A stretch of 64,000 bases of DNA from Skeletonema tropicum. Its lineage: Eukaryota; Bacillariophyta; Thalassiosirophyceae; Thalassiosirales; Thalassiosiraceae. Positions 41,989 through 51,582 of this stretch are shown piece after piece (position 1 is the stretch's first letter; the number at the start of each line of letters is the position of its first letter). Below the pieces are notes generated by a model that was not told where the DNA came from, did no database searches, and saw nothing but the letters and a program-made list of their open reading frames with translations. The position numbers were made by a program, and so were the translations under genes. The DNA is taken from the NCBI GenBank assembly GCA_037178625.1, contig CM074148.1, forward strand, positions 558,001 through 622,000. The letters run 5' to 3'.

Positions 41989-42500
41989 TAAGCCCAGACA
42001 GTCTCCGTTCCCGCCACCAATTCGTCGGCCGGGCCCATTTTTTAGAGACCTCCACCATGGCGGCCGCCTGACTAGCCCATAACTTTAATTTCTACTATAA
42101 CGGAGATATATGCTAAACCAATGATGCAGACCTGTAGAGTATACTTATGAGATCATATGGTATCCAAGAATCGTACTTATATCTTATTTTCTCGCCGAGA
42201 TATGCATTTTGGGGTTTACTATGGGCATGCCTGCCAAATTTGTCCATCAGTAAAGTTAGACAAGCTCATAGTAAACCCCAAAATGCATATCTCGGCGAGA
42301 AAATAAGATATTACTACGATTCTTTGATACCATATGCTCTCCTAAACATACTCTACAGGTAAGTATCAATGGTATAGTATATATCTGCTTCATAATAAAA
42401 GTTATCGAGAATAAAATATAGGGGCTTATTAGGCGGCCGTCATGGTGGAGGTCTAAAAAAAATGGGCCCGGCCGACGGATTTGAGGTCTGTCTTGGCTTA
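41989..42500. mobile_element. 512-bp foldback MITE related to the THAP-like element
   Basis: Long inverted arms cover most of the element. The outer ends are TAAGCCCAGACAGTC-like; next come the complementary GGCCGGGCCCATTTTTT and CCTCCACCATGGCGGCCGCC stretches. The inner arms around 42,180-42,300 fold on a short central loop. The outer end, through TTCCCGCCACCA, matches 45,057-45,089 in front of the THAP-like gene. There is no coding capacity. Confidence 0.75.
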
Positions 42501-42556
42501 TGGAATGCTCACGTTCCTGCGTTCCTTCTTACAAGTGTCAACAAACAAAAATTTCA

Positions 42557-43043
42557 GGTTCGCTTGGTCGGGTACTTAGGTGTCAAGATCGCACCTTAAA
42601 ATCTTTTCATACGGCCGTTAGAGGATTCAGTATGTATTCCTACGTTGATTTGTCTACATGTGCTTCCGACACTGGAAAGTGTAGTTTTCTCTAGCTTGAG
42701 TTAAGCTAGATCCAGATTTTTTTGACGATGAGAGTGCGGTACTCTGGGTTCGTTACTGGGATGCCGGGACAAAATAAGTTCGATGCTTCTTGGTACTCTG
42801 AACTGTCATGACAAAATCTTGGCCACTGAGGATATTAATTCCTACGTTAAAAAGTATCCAGATCCAAATCTTTAAATCTTGATCTAGCTAATTAAGCTAT
42901 TGTAAGTACTTGAGAGAAAAACCTTTCCAAGGGATGAGAACTTGACAAATGAACGTAGGAATACGTACACACTTAATCCTCTAACGGCCGGATTAAAAGA
43001 AACGATGCGATCTCGACACCGACCACGCACGTACGCACGAACC
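42557..43043. repeat. Imperfect inverted repeat in front of the membrane-protein gene
   Basis: The arms 42,557-42,650 and 42,948-43,043 are inverted copies with gaps, sharing GGCCGTTAGAGGATT and ATTCCTACGTT. A 24-base direct repeat around AATTCCTACGTTAAAAAGTA occurs at about 42,836 and 43,117. A GC palindrome lies at 43,055-43,076. It looks like a decayed MITE or promoter repeat. Confidence 0.5.
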
Positions 43044-43224
43044 TTCTTTCGCTCGGGCCGCGCGCGCACGCGCGGCCATTTCTTCATCCACTCTCCTTCA
43101 TCGCTAGAGAGGATATGAATTCCTACGTTAAAAAGTATCCAAACCTCCAGAGCAAATCGAGAGCATCAGGCAGCGCAATATCAACCCAAAAGCCATATAA
43201 AACATTCACATCAACAAGACAAAC

Positions 43225-44221
43225 ATGTCCTACCAAGCAGTTCCACTAGGTGCGGCCGAGGGGGCCAAGAGCCCAGAGCCCACCGTCTTCACAATCCACG
43301 TCGAGAAGATTCGTTTGTTTGCTTACTGTTCATTCTGGGGATTTGTGATTTTCGCCGCAATTATGTCATCAATTTTTACCTGGCCCAACATGTCATGCGT
43401 CAAAGATGGCGAAGAGAAGTCTGGAATGGATTGCGCTGATTTGATTGCAGTGTTTGGTACCAACAACGTGAGTAACCGACGCATTATACATTCCTCGATC
43501 ATAAACCCTCACACCACTCCTCACACCATTATTTGATACACCTAACACTATGCCAATCTACTCTCTTCTTCAAACTGCTTCCTTTCAGCCCTGCATCTAC
43601 TGGGATTATGAACCTTCCACCCAGTTGACAGCATTGGTCTACCCCATTTTTGAATTTTCTCTGGTTCTTTACCTCCTAATGAGCCACTTGCAGATCAAGA
43701 ACGACATGCAGAATGGAGTTTTCCCCGCCGACAAGGAAAAATTGATGAATGTTTTGTTCTGGGCGAAGCTTGTGCTAGTTGCCTGGTTCCGCATGATCTT
43801 CGTCTGCAAGGTCACGGACGACGACCTTACTATTGGTAGCCTCACCATCCCGGCTGTTACTGCGCACACAATTGGATTTTTGGGTCTTCAAGTTGGCCTT
43901 GTCTTCATCGCTTTCGAGAACGTGCTCTACCTCACCTACCGTCAACAAAGCTTCTGGTGTTTCTCTCGAGCGATGACCGTTACATTGGCGAATACATACC
44001 TTGTCCTGTTGACTACATTTACTGTCATCAAGATTACCTGGACCATTCTCGCCCTTTCGACTGGCATTCCAAACACCCTCATCTCATTTCCTGTTTCCCA
44101 ATTCACTAATAAAGCCTGGTTGCTTTTTGCGGCAGTTCTCCCTATCTTCTTTGCATTGGAACAAATGAAGAAAGACCCTCCCATGGTTGTCACCCTCGTC
44201 AATACTGAAAATCGCAAGTAA
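43225..44221 (+). CDS. Six- or seven-pass membrane protein
   Basis: Two exons, 43,225-43,467 and 43,589-44,221, are separated by a 121-nt intron (GTGAGT...TTTCAG, phase 0, joining FGTNN to PCIYWDYEP). The product has 291 residues. The N-terminus MSYQAVPLG is soluble. TM helices lie at about residues 28-50, 90-115, 137-157, 172-200, 215-245 and 260-280. A Cys-bearing loop between the first two helices (SCVKDGEEKSGMDCADL, CIYW) could form extracellular disulfides. No family is recognised. The highly regular frame and C-rich codon usage suggest good expression. The transported substrate or ligand is unknown. Confidence 0.8.
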
Positions 44222-44479
44222 GAATCTGTCACGTCGATGCTCATCGGAAGAAGCCTAAGCGGTTGATGTCATCTGAGAATTACCTAGGATAGGAGTAAAA
44301 TTTATGGTCTTTTGTTTATCTTGAAAATCAACATCTTGTTTTGTATATCTCATCTGTGTATAAGTATGTATGCCGAGGAACACTGCTACTTTCGTGGCAT
44401 TGACTAATCACTATTCGCAAGTGACCTTCTTCCTCCTTCATCATCTCATTCCTTTGTGTCTACATATGTGAAGACATCG

Positions 44480-44800
44480 TTCAAGCTTTTAAGCCAGCAT
44501 GGTCGGCTGTGGCGATGGCTGCTTCGGAGAATCTGTTCAAAGTATATAGACTTTACCGTGCTAAGATGCAGGTATCTTCCTCACGCTACGTAATGAAAGA
44601 TACGTGAAAAGAAGGTCTCCACAATGAAACCACCCCCGCCCTACGCGCAAAGTAACAAACAAACGAGATTAGAGGCGATGATGAAATGATTCACAGCCCT
44701 ATCGATTTCGAAGTTACCCGTCCCAGATTGTATCTTGCATCGAGATGACCAGCGATGGCAGCCTCTTCCATCATTTTTCTCACCAAAGGGATAGACATAA
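44480..44800 (-). pseudogene. Relic of a MYND/RING-Sel1 gene
   Basis: The minus strand reads EEAAIAGHLDARYNLG and then a collapsed VTSKSIGL stop, matching LEEAAIAGHPDARCNLGVTEW of the 13.7-kb gene with an internal loss. The family's upstream cassette lies nearby at 44,560-44,640. No product. Confidence 0.6.
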
Positions 44801-45056
44801 AGTTATATCGATCGATAGATTATCTAAATCCTAAATCTAAATAATGAGAGGAGGAATTGTGTGTATGTGCGGTGTCGGGGCAATTTCGCCCGTGCATTCG
44901 CCCGGCTCGCCCGGGGCGTTTCGAAAAAACCCGCTTCGCGGTTTTTTCTAAGTGAGGTAACGAGAGTTTTGTACGTCTTTCTCCTCTATTTTGGTGCTTT
45001 AACCGACCCGCGCGCTAGCACGAGCGTCAGCGAGGCTCTAGTTTTGTGGTTAAAGA

Positions 45057-45149
45057 TAAGCCCAGACAGTCCACCTTCCCGCCACCAAAACCCGGCCCGG
45101 GCCTCAAAACTCAATCACCGATCACCGACTCTCAAAAAACACATCGACG
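45057..45149 (+). repeat. Terminal repeat in front of the THAP-like gene
   Basis: TAAGCCCAGACAGTCCACC and TTCCCGCCACCA match the outer arm of the MITE at 41,989. The GC palindrome CCCGGCCCGGG follows. This is probably the left end of the element carrying the next gene; no right end was found. Confidence 0.6.
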
Positions 45150-46497
45150 ATGCACAACACCGCAGGCAATAATCAACCTCACCGCCGGTCCTCTGGCCGT
45201 CAATTGCAGCAAAAGGCGAGTGCCACCACTGCATCTACAACTGCCGCTGAAGATGACGCAGCTGCTTCTTGCGTTGCCGTGCCGCCGCAAGAAGAAAAGA
45301 AGGAGAAGAACAAAAAGTCGGAATATCGTGATGGCAAACATCCCGACACAGGTCTTTTGATACGAAACTGCAGCTGCCCGAATAACACAAAGTGTCGTGA
45401 GAGAGCTTGGTCATATGCGGCAATGGGAAATGAAGAGATGGTACATTATGTGTACGTTCCACCGTATCCGGCCAAAACTAAGACCGCTGCTGGTCGCCAT
45501 ACGATAAAGTTCCGAAATTGTCTTGCTCGTCATCTACTAGGCGCCAAACATTCCGATGGTTTGCCAAACCAATGGAATAGCCAAAATAGGATATCTATAC
45601 AGCATTTCCCTTCTGAGTTCAGGGATGTACTGCGGAATATGGCATCGGAAAAAGTGAACAAGTGGCGTATCTCGCTCGATGTGGGAAAAGCTCATATGTT
45701 GACAGAGATTGATCTATGTGAAGATAAGAAACATTACTTTGCGGCCCCAACTCTCAGGGAGGAAGCAATCGACGAGGAATTGAAAGAAGCACAAAGAGTG
45801 CATGCAATCAAGACAGGTCACGGCGTCACTGCTGCAGCACACATTCAAACGGGTACTTTTGGACATGTTACTACATCAATGCTTAAAACACCGAAACAAA
45901 AAACTGCGTCTACAAAACAATCATCAAACGATGGAGATCGATCAATTACGGCTGTGCCTGCAACTCCTGTCAATAGAACTCGCTCCCGTCTGTCGACCGA
46001 AGCCAAGGAGCATGAGATTTTAATGAAAGAGATGGAAAAGGATCCTCACAAGTTTGTACAAAAGTTCATTGACATGAAGAAAGATCTTGGTAAGTTGAAG
46101 ATTCTAGCTGACGACCTTATGCAGCAGAAGAAGAAGGATAAAGATGAATACGAAAAAAAAGTGAAACAGCTAACAGAAGACTTTGAATGCATGGTGACAG
46201 CTAATGGGCTCAACCGCAAATCACTACTCAGCAATGAATTAGTAAAAGTATTATTGGATGTCAACATTCCTGTTTGGAATGGATTGGGAACAGCACAAAA
46301 ACTTTGTTGAAGCTACATTTCATCAACACGATGTCAATATCAATGTTACTGGGGGTGAGAAGTACATAACAAACTTTGAGGCGATAAATATTTGTACCAT
46401 GCTTGCACGACGGGGTTATTGCCGTGGGACACTTGCCGGCATGTATGAGAGGACATCTCTCTCTCTACTATTTAGTACAGTACAACATGGTATCTGA
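45150..46497 (+). pseudogene. THAP-like transposon protein, frameshifted and truncated
   Basis: A 386-residue frame from ATG 45,150 ends at 46,310. A disordered start is followed by a Cys-containing segment (NCSCPNNTKCRERAWSYAAM ... KFRNCLARHLLGAKHSD ... HFPSEF) that loosely recalls a THAP zinc finger with its AVPxF-like region. Then comes a Lys/Glu-rich coiled coil (EKDPHKFVQKFIDMKKDLGKL...). At about 46,285 the sequence continues in another frame (HKNFVEATFHQHDVNINVTGG...ARRGYCRGTLAGMYERTS, to 46,497), so one indel or intron separates them. The catalytic domain expected after this is absent. Terminal-repeat similarity to a nearby MITE supports an element origin. Confidence 0.6.
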
Positions 46498-46741
46498 TTT
46501 GCGAGTATCTTCGTAAGCAAGTACGATATGTACATAAGAAAAATGACAACAAGATGAAGTTGCTATCTACTTCTATTTGTATTGTACGGCGAGCCGCACT
46601 GTCAACTACAGCCAAGCATCGTGACTTGAGTGCAGAGTGGAAGAGGAAGAGCTACTTATCGCAGTATCTATATATAGAGAGAGAGCGCGCGGTGCAGTGC
46701 GTTACTTATCATTATTTTACGAAGCTAGAAGCGCTGAATCC

Positions 46742-47754
46742 ATGGCGGCCGTAGGCAATAATATTGTAAGGTTCACTTACACCGGCGCAGAAGGCGGAGT
46801 TATTCCTCGAGATGCAACTCATGTCTTTGTGGACGTCAGAGTCGTTCGTAGATATGCATTCTTTCGACATCCTAACATCGTCATTGAAGTCATCTGTCAC
46901 GAGGATGTCGAAACGATTGAAGCAGATGCATTCTGCAATTGCCCATCCTTGAAGAGAGTAATCATGCCGGGCGTCAAACTTGTGTTAAGGCGGGCGCATT
47001 CAATAGTTGTATTTCCCTGATGAATGTGGAATGCGGCAAGCTAGAAGTGATTGAAGAAATGGCGTTCGTTTGGTGCAGATCTTTGGTGAGCATCAACCTG
47101 CCATCCGCCACGATCGTTGGAAAAAGAGCATTCAATCAGTGTGAGGACCTGACCGACGTAATATTTGGTAGCAAGCTGGAAAGATTTGAGTGGGGTACAT
47201 TCAGGAACTGTCGCTCTCTGGAACGAATTACCATCCCATTGAAAGATGGAGTGATTTATCATGATAATATATTCCAAAGGTGCACAAATTTGAAGCACGT
47301 TGATCTGGTTGAGAGCGCAATTCTAGATGAAATTATCTCTGCTTTACAGTTTGAGGAGTGGAGAAAAGATATGAACGAAGAAATTGATTCAATCCACCAG
47401 ATTCTTCCTAGTACAGATGCTGGAAGCGAGTGGGATGATGACATCAGAGATGTTACTGTGGGAGAGAAGGCTCAGGCGATACGCACGTGGATTAGATTGG
47501 TTCTTGGCAAAGTTATTCATTACAGAGCCTGGCATCAGTGCTTCATGAACAAGGCCGCAACTACACTCAAGCTTGCCTTGCCTCAAGATATTATTATGAA
47601 TAATGTCCTTCCTCTTCTTGCATTGCCACCACACACGTTTGCGGGGGACGATGAGGAGTCGGAAGAGGAAGAAAATGATAGTGAAGATGAGGAAATGGAG
47701 ATCGATCTTGAAGGATACTGCTCTTCTGATCTAGAGGATGACGAAGAATATTAG
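46742..47754 (+). pseudogene. BspA-like LRR protein gene (copy C) with one frameshift
   Basis: The ATG at 46,742 (MAAVGNNIVRFTYTG) opens the family sequence to MPGVKLV, where the frame is lost near 46,980 and runs to a stop at 47,020. The rest (VKAGAFNSCISLMNVECGKLE... to 47,754) continues in another frame. One missing or extra base explains it, so a sequencing error or a very young pseudogene are equally possible. The rest is intact: LRR_5 repeats, IPLKDGVI, helical C-terminal part, acidic tail (EESEEEENDSEDEEMEIDLEG). At DNA level it is close to copy D at 51,583. Confidence 0.8.
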
Positions 47755-48301
47755 TGATTAGATTCCGATTAGATGTTGAAAGTGAAGGCAATAATAATGA
47801 AGAACGATGGAGATGGAGAGGGTTGGGGAATAATGATTTGGTTTAGATCTATGCTAGCCGCCAAATAGGGCGAGCGAAAGAATGCATTGCCTATTTACGG
47901 CCCACTCAATACCAATACACTTGTAAATAACTTGTGAATATTGGGACTTCTCAGGCTCGAGCCCAAGCAAACACGTTGTATGTTATCTATCTCTCTCTGC
48001 TTACAAGCTTCTGTTTCAAGTCCTTTCAATTCCCCTCTATCAACACCTGTTTTATGAATTCTTCTCGTGATAAAGCTCACCCACTGCCTTAATCGTACCT
48101 CACTTGTAGAAGCAAGGTCAAGGTAACACAAGGCAAGGACATTCTTCCTCATTCACCTAACCTTCTCCCCATCGATATCCCTATACCACGAAACTTACGT
48201 GCGTACCAGATACCCCGCACAACGGTTCACCCTTCGCGTAATTTGACGGTTAACGTCTCTCGTAATTTTACCTCTTTTTTGTCACAATATCGTAGTACGA
48301 C
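47755..48301. other. Intergenic region left of the long-TIR element
   Basis: No gene is seen. The last seven bases (48,295-48,301, GTACGAC) form the left copy of a candidate target duplication. Confidence 0.45.
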
Positions 48302-48625
48302 CAAGGGAATAACTATGGGGGTCAAACGTGCTTGATTTACGCGGGGCGCGCCAGAATGACATTCGAGAAATTTTTTGACGCTTCAAAAAGGGGTCAAATC
48401 GTCACGCTAACTAACACCATGTTAATTAACCTCTCGAAATGCGAAATGACACTACAATTCGATCGAGCTCTTCCAATGAAACAATCCAATGGCAGAACCT
48501 TGCTCAACACTCGTAGCCTCACCACTCTAACCCTTATTTGGCCGTCATAGCTGCTATATTCGCCGAGAACGAGGCCCTCGAAAATTCCCAATTGTGGCCG
48601 ACGCCGAAATCCAGCACTTTTAAAC

Positions 48626-49470
48626 ATGTCGGCCGGAGACGAACTGGCAAAGGACTTGTCGCTCAAACAACTCCACGGAATTCTGGCAGGGAATATTGAT
48701 CGGTTCGAGAGGCTCAATTGGGAGGGGTTGAAGAGAATATCCTCGTCAATTTGTTCCCTTACAACAGCAGATTTGGTAAACTCCATTCACCTATAACTTA
48801 CTTGACGTCTGCCGAGCGAGTGCGAGAATGGAGAAAGATAGGCAAGGGTGATCAGCAATACAAAATTGATCAGGCCGAGGAGCAGCAAAGGAAGGAGACG
48901 AAAAGGACCTCAAGAAGACGTCGTGCTAGTGGTCGAGCTAGTGTGGAAGAGGAGCACAGCGATGATGTTCCTGCAAAGGACGGCAGTCAACAGCAGTATG
49001 CATCGCCGCCGAATAAAGTTAGTACAGCCAAAAAGAGGAGAGTGGATAGGGAAGAGGGCGGGGGAGGGGATGACAATGAAGTAGATCGGCTTGTCCCGGG
49101 GGGAGAAGGCGTTTCCTCACCACCGCTTTTTCATCGACCAACTGATCCGCTGGAGGTAGAACACGAGGAGACGAAAACGTATCAACCAGTTGACTCCACC
49201 AAATGTCGGGGAATTTCAACGTTCACCATAGATGGAACCAACATTATAGACAAGGATAAAGTGAATGATGGATTCAATCACTTGGTGGGGAATGTCTTTC
49301 GCTACAAGGCTAGCTACTTATCAAACAATCGATGTGTATGGCCCTATGGGCGTGATGTTGCAGGCTTTATCGTAAATCACAACGCCAAGAAGAATGATGA
49401 AGATGACGCCGAAGATGAACCCCCGTTTACATGGAAGTGCATCGAAGTCGATGACAAAAGGCGGAAATGA
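48626..49470 (+). CDS. Unrecognised protein inside the long-TIR element (plus strand)
   Basis: The ATG at 48,626, at the inner edge of the left arm, opens MSAGDELAKDLSLKQLHGIL... for 56 codons. The downstream frame to 49,470 (RVREWRKIGKGDQQYKIDQAEEQQ... ISTFTIDGTNIIDKDKVNDG ... FRYKASYLSNNRCVWPYGRDVAGF ... WKCIEVDDKRRK) is offset. A 41-nt mini-intron (48,776-48,816, GTAAAC...GCCGAG) would join them in phase, but a frameshift is as likely. If joined, the product has 267 residues: helical start, basic/acidic disordered middle (RRRRASGRAS) and a globular C-terminus of about 90 residues. No family is recognised. Its 5' end lies in the repeat arm, which may serve as promoter. Confidence 0.5.
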
Positions 49471-49565
49471 TTTGGTACTAATTCATTTAATGTGTATATT
49501 CTAATCTTATTCATTACATTCCTCCTCGCCGAATGATGATTCGTTCACTTCCTTCTCAAATGTAT

Positions 49566-50186
49566 CTATAGCCGCCTCAACATCAGTCTCCATTTCATCT
49601 GCATCCTCAGACTCCAATTCATTAGACTAGTCTTTGTCCTTCTTGTCCTCTTATCCTCCATCTTCTGCTTCGCCGCTTCTAGCATAGCGCCGACGATGTA
49701 ATATATTGTCTCTGCATGAATATCATTAACCGGCTCCCATGCCGTCGCCAGAATTGTATCAATTTTTTTTGATAAATCGTCTATGGCCTTATTGGCACTG
49801 CGTTCAAGTTCTTCAATGAATAAACATGCGAACGTGAAAACAGCGCTCCTCCACTCGGTTAAATGATGCTCGCTCTTTCTAGCAAACTCAGGAGTATTAT
49901 TTCTAGATATGGCCTTCTTCAATTCGGTGCATTTGTTCACATGGCCAACTGCATTATGGGTTGCGCTTGTTTTGTTCTTCCCCTTGTGCTCTACAATGGA
50001 TTCTAGCACTTTCGTATGGAAATCATCCCAATTGACATGTTTCACGTCAAGAGCTGCATCAATCTGCTCTGCATTAAGCAAACAACAATCCTTCTCGGCA
50101 AAACTTCGCATACTCACGAAGGTTGGATGCCCCCTAATTTTCTCTCGAATGTCCGATGCAGTCGCTGCTCGGTCGAAGAGATCCAT
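49566..50186 (-). CDS. Unrecognised protein inside the long-TIR element (minus strand)
   Basis: The ATG at 50,186 opens 206 residues: MDLFDRAATASDIREKIRGH..., an all-helical mixture with ELERSANKAIDDLSKKIDTIL near the C-terminus. The last 30 residues are basic and look out of frame. In another frame (about 49,515-49,626) an acidic tail (SNELESEDADEMETDVEAAIDTFEKEV) follows a stop, so the original C-terminus has been lost by a small insertion. Upstream of the ATG the frame is open for about 20 acidic codons (SDTDNDSDDEFDPIDVYS) back to a stop at the arm edge. Function unknown. Confidence 0.5.
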   Translation of the reverse strand: MDLFDRAATASDIREKIRGHPTFVSMRSFAEKDCCLLNAEQIDAALDVKHVNWDDFHTKVLESIVEHKGKNKTSATHNAVGHVNKCTELKKAISRNNTPEFARKSEHHLTEWRSAVFTFACLFIEELERSANKAIDDLSKKIDTILATAWEPVNDIHAETIYYIVGAMLEAAKQKMEDKRTRRTKTSLMNWSLRMQMKWRLMLRRL

Positions 50187-50661
50187 AGAGTAGACGTCGA
50201 TGGGGTCAAATTCATCATCCGAATCATTATCTGTATCAGAAGACTCCGACCATGTTTAAAAGTGGTGGATTTCGACGTCGGCCACAATTGGAAATTTTCG
50301 AGGGCCTCGTTCTCGGCGAATATAGCAGCTATGACGGCCAAATAAGGGCTAGAGTGGTGAGGCTACGAGCGTAGAGCAAGGTTCTGCCATTGAATTGGTC
50401 CATTGGAAGAGCTCGATCGAATTGTAGTGTCATGTCGAAAGGTTAATTAACATGGTGTTAGTTAGCGTGACGATTTGACCCCTTTTTGAAGCGTCAAAAA
50501 ATTTCTCGAATGTCATTCTGGCGGGAACGGCACGTTTGACCCCCATAGTTATTCCCTTGGTACGACACATAGACACTTAGGATCTGTAATCGGTTAACGT
50601 GTCACATCGTCTCAGAGACGCTATCGTCTTCGTGAACCGTCGTGGCCCGTGGCCCGTATGT

Positions 50662-51243
50662 GCATGGAGTGCGGTCTGCCCCAACTTTTTAGGAGCGGTC
50701 TGCCCCAACTTTTTACAGCAACAAAATACGTAGGAATTAGTACTAATATTGGGCCGAAGAGATGAGACAAATCTTCTGTCTTCTCAGTACCGCATTCTCA
50801 TAGAAGTACCCGCCCTCCAAACTCCAAACACATGAAAAATAATATTACCAACGTACTGATGAAAAATATTACTCCTGTGTATGTACCTACACTCATACTC
50901 ACTTTGACAAAGACCATGTCGCACGCTTGCGTAGCCGGGAGAAATAATTCGGTTGAACTCAAAGCAAGCGTACGTGTCGTAGAGTCCAATTGAGGCAACA
51001 AGAATTCCTCTCTTCGTGTAGTATAGCGTGCGTAATGCGATAGGAGTATGATTTTGAGAGCCTTATCCAAGGTGTTTTGTGAGTGCGTTTGTGGTGAGAA
51101 CCATGTGGTACTGAGAAGACAGAAGATTTGTCTCATCTCTTCGGCCCAATATTAGTACTAATTCCTACGTATTTTGTTGCTGTAAAAAGTTGGGGCAGAC
51201 CGCTGACCGCTCCTAAAAAGTTGGGGCAGACCGCACTCCATGC
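50662..51243. mobile_element. 582-bp MITE with 10-bp target duplication (MULE-type)
   Basis: Terminal inverted repeats of about 125 nt start GCATGGAGTGCGGTCTGCCC. Each arm contains a tandem repeat of CGGTCTGCCCCAACTTTTTA. The element is flanked on both sides by GCCCGTATGT (50,652-50,661; 51,244-51,253). A 9-11-bp duplication with long inverted ends is the signature of Mutator-like elements. The 320-bp interior has no coding capacity. Confidence 0.82.
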
Positions 51244-51253
51244 GCCCGTATGT

Positions 51254-51582
51254 AAGTATGTTGTAGCCTGTATACTCCCGCAAACAACAACAACAACAAC
51301 AACAACAATAACACACAACTAACCAATCTCCCATTACCGTGTCGCTCGCTGAATAAAGACGTGTTGAGTTATGGACAAATGCATTGTATCTTAGTATTTC
51401 GGTCAACGAGCGCAGCTCTCTACTTATTTATGGCTTCTATCTTCTACAAACATCCAGTGAAATTCTCTAGAACTAGATTACATTCCGCAAACCAGCACAA
51501 GCACAACTTTCCGTGATAGGAAAATCCTTGCACGGGAAGGAAAGAAGGGAAATAGTAAAGAAAATATCTTACATCTTTCATG
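51254..51582. other. Upstream region of LRR copy D
   Basis: Contains a CAA microsatellite at about 51,281-51,305. No gene seen. Confidence 0.4.

Larger units (their letters stand above)
48302..50559. mobile_element. 2.26-kb element with ~310-330-bp terminal inverted repeats and two converging genes
   Basis: The left arm (48,302-48,628) and right arm (50,251-50,559) are inverted copies with a few indels and substitutions, starting CAAGGGAATAACTATGGGGG. Both sides are flanked by GTACGAC (48,295-48,301; 50,560-50,566), a candidate 7-bp target duplication. Inside, one gene starts at the inner edge of each arm and the two converge near 49,490. Neither product is a recognised transposase. It may be a non-autonomous element carrying captured or accessory genes. 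Confidence 0.75.

Noticed and set aside
44925..44955. Rho-independent-like terminator (GAAAAAACC...GGTTTTTTC)
   Set aside because: A stem followed by T is seen, but this is eukaryotic nuclear DNA and no small RNA gene is attached; left as a chance or element-related hairpin.
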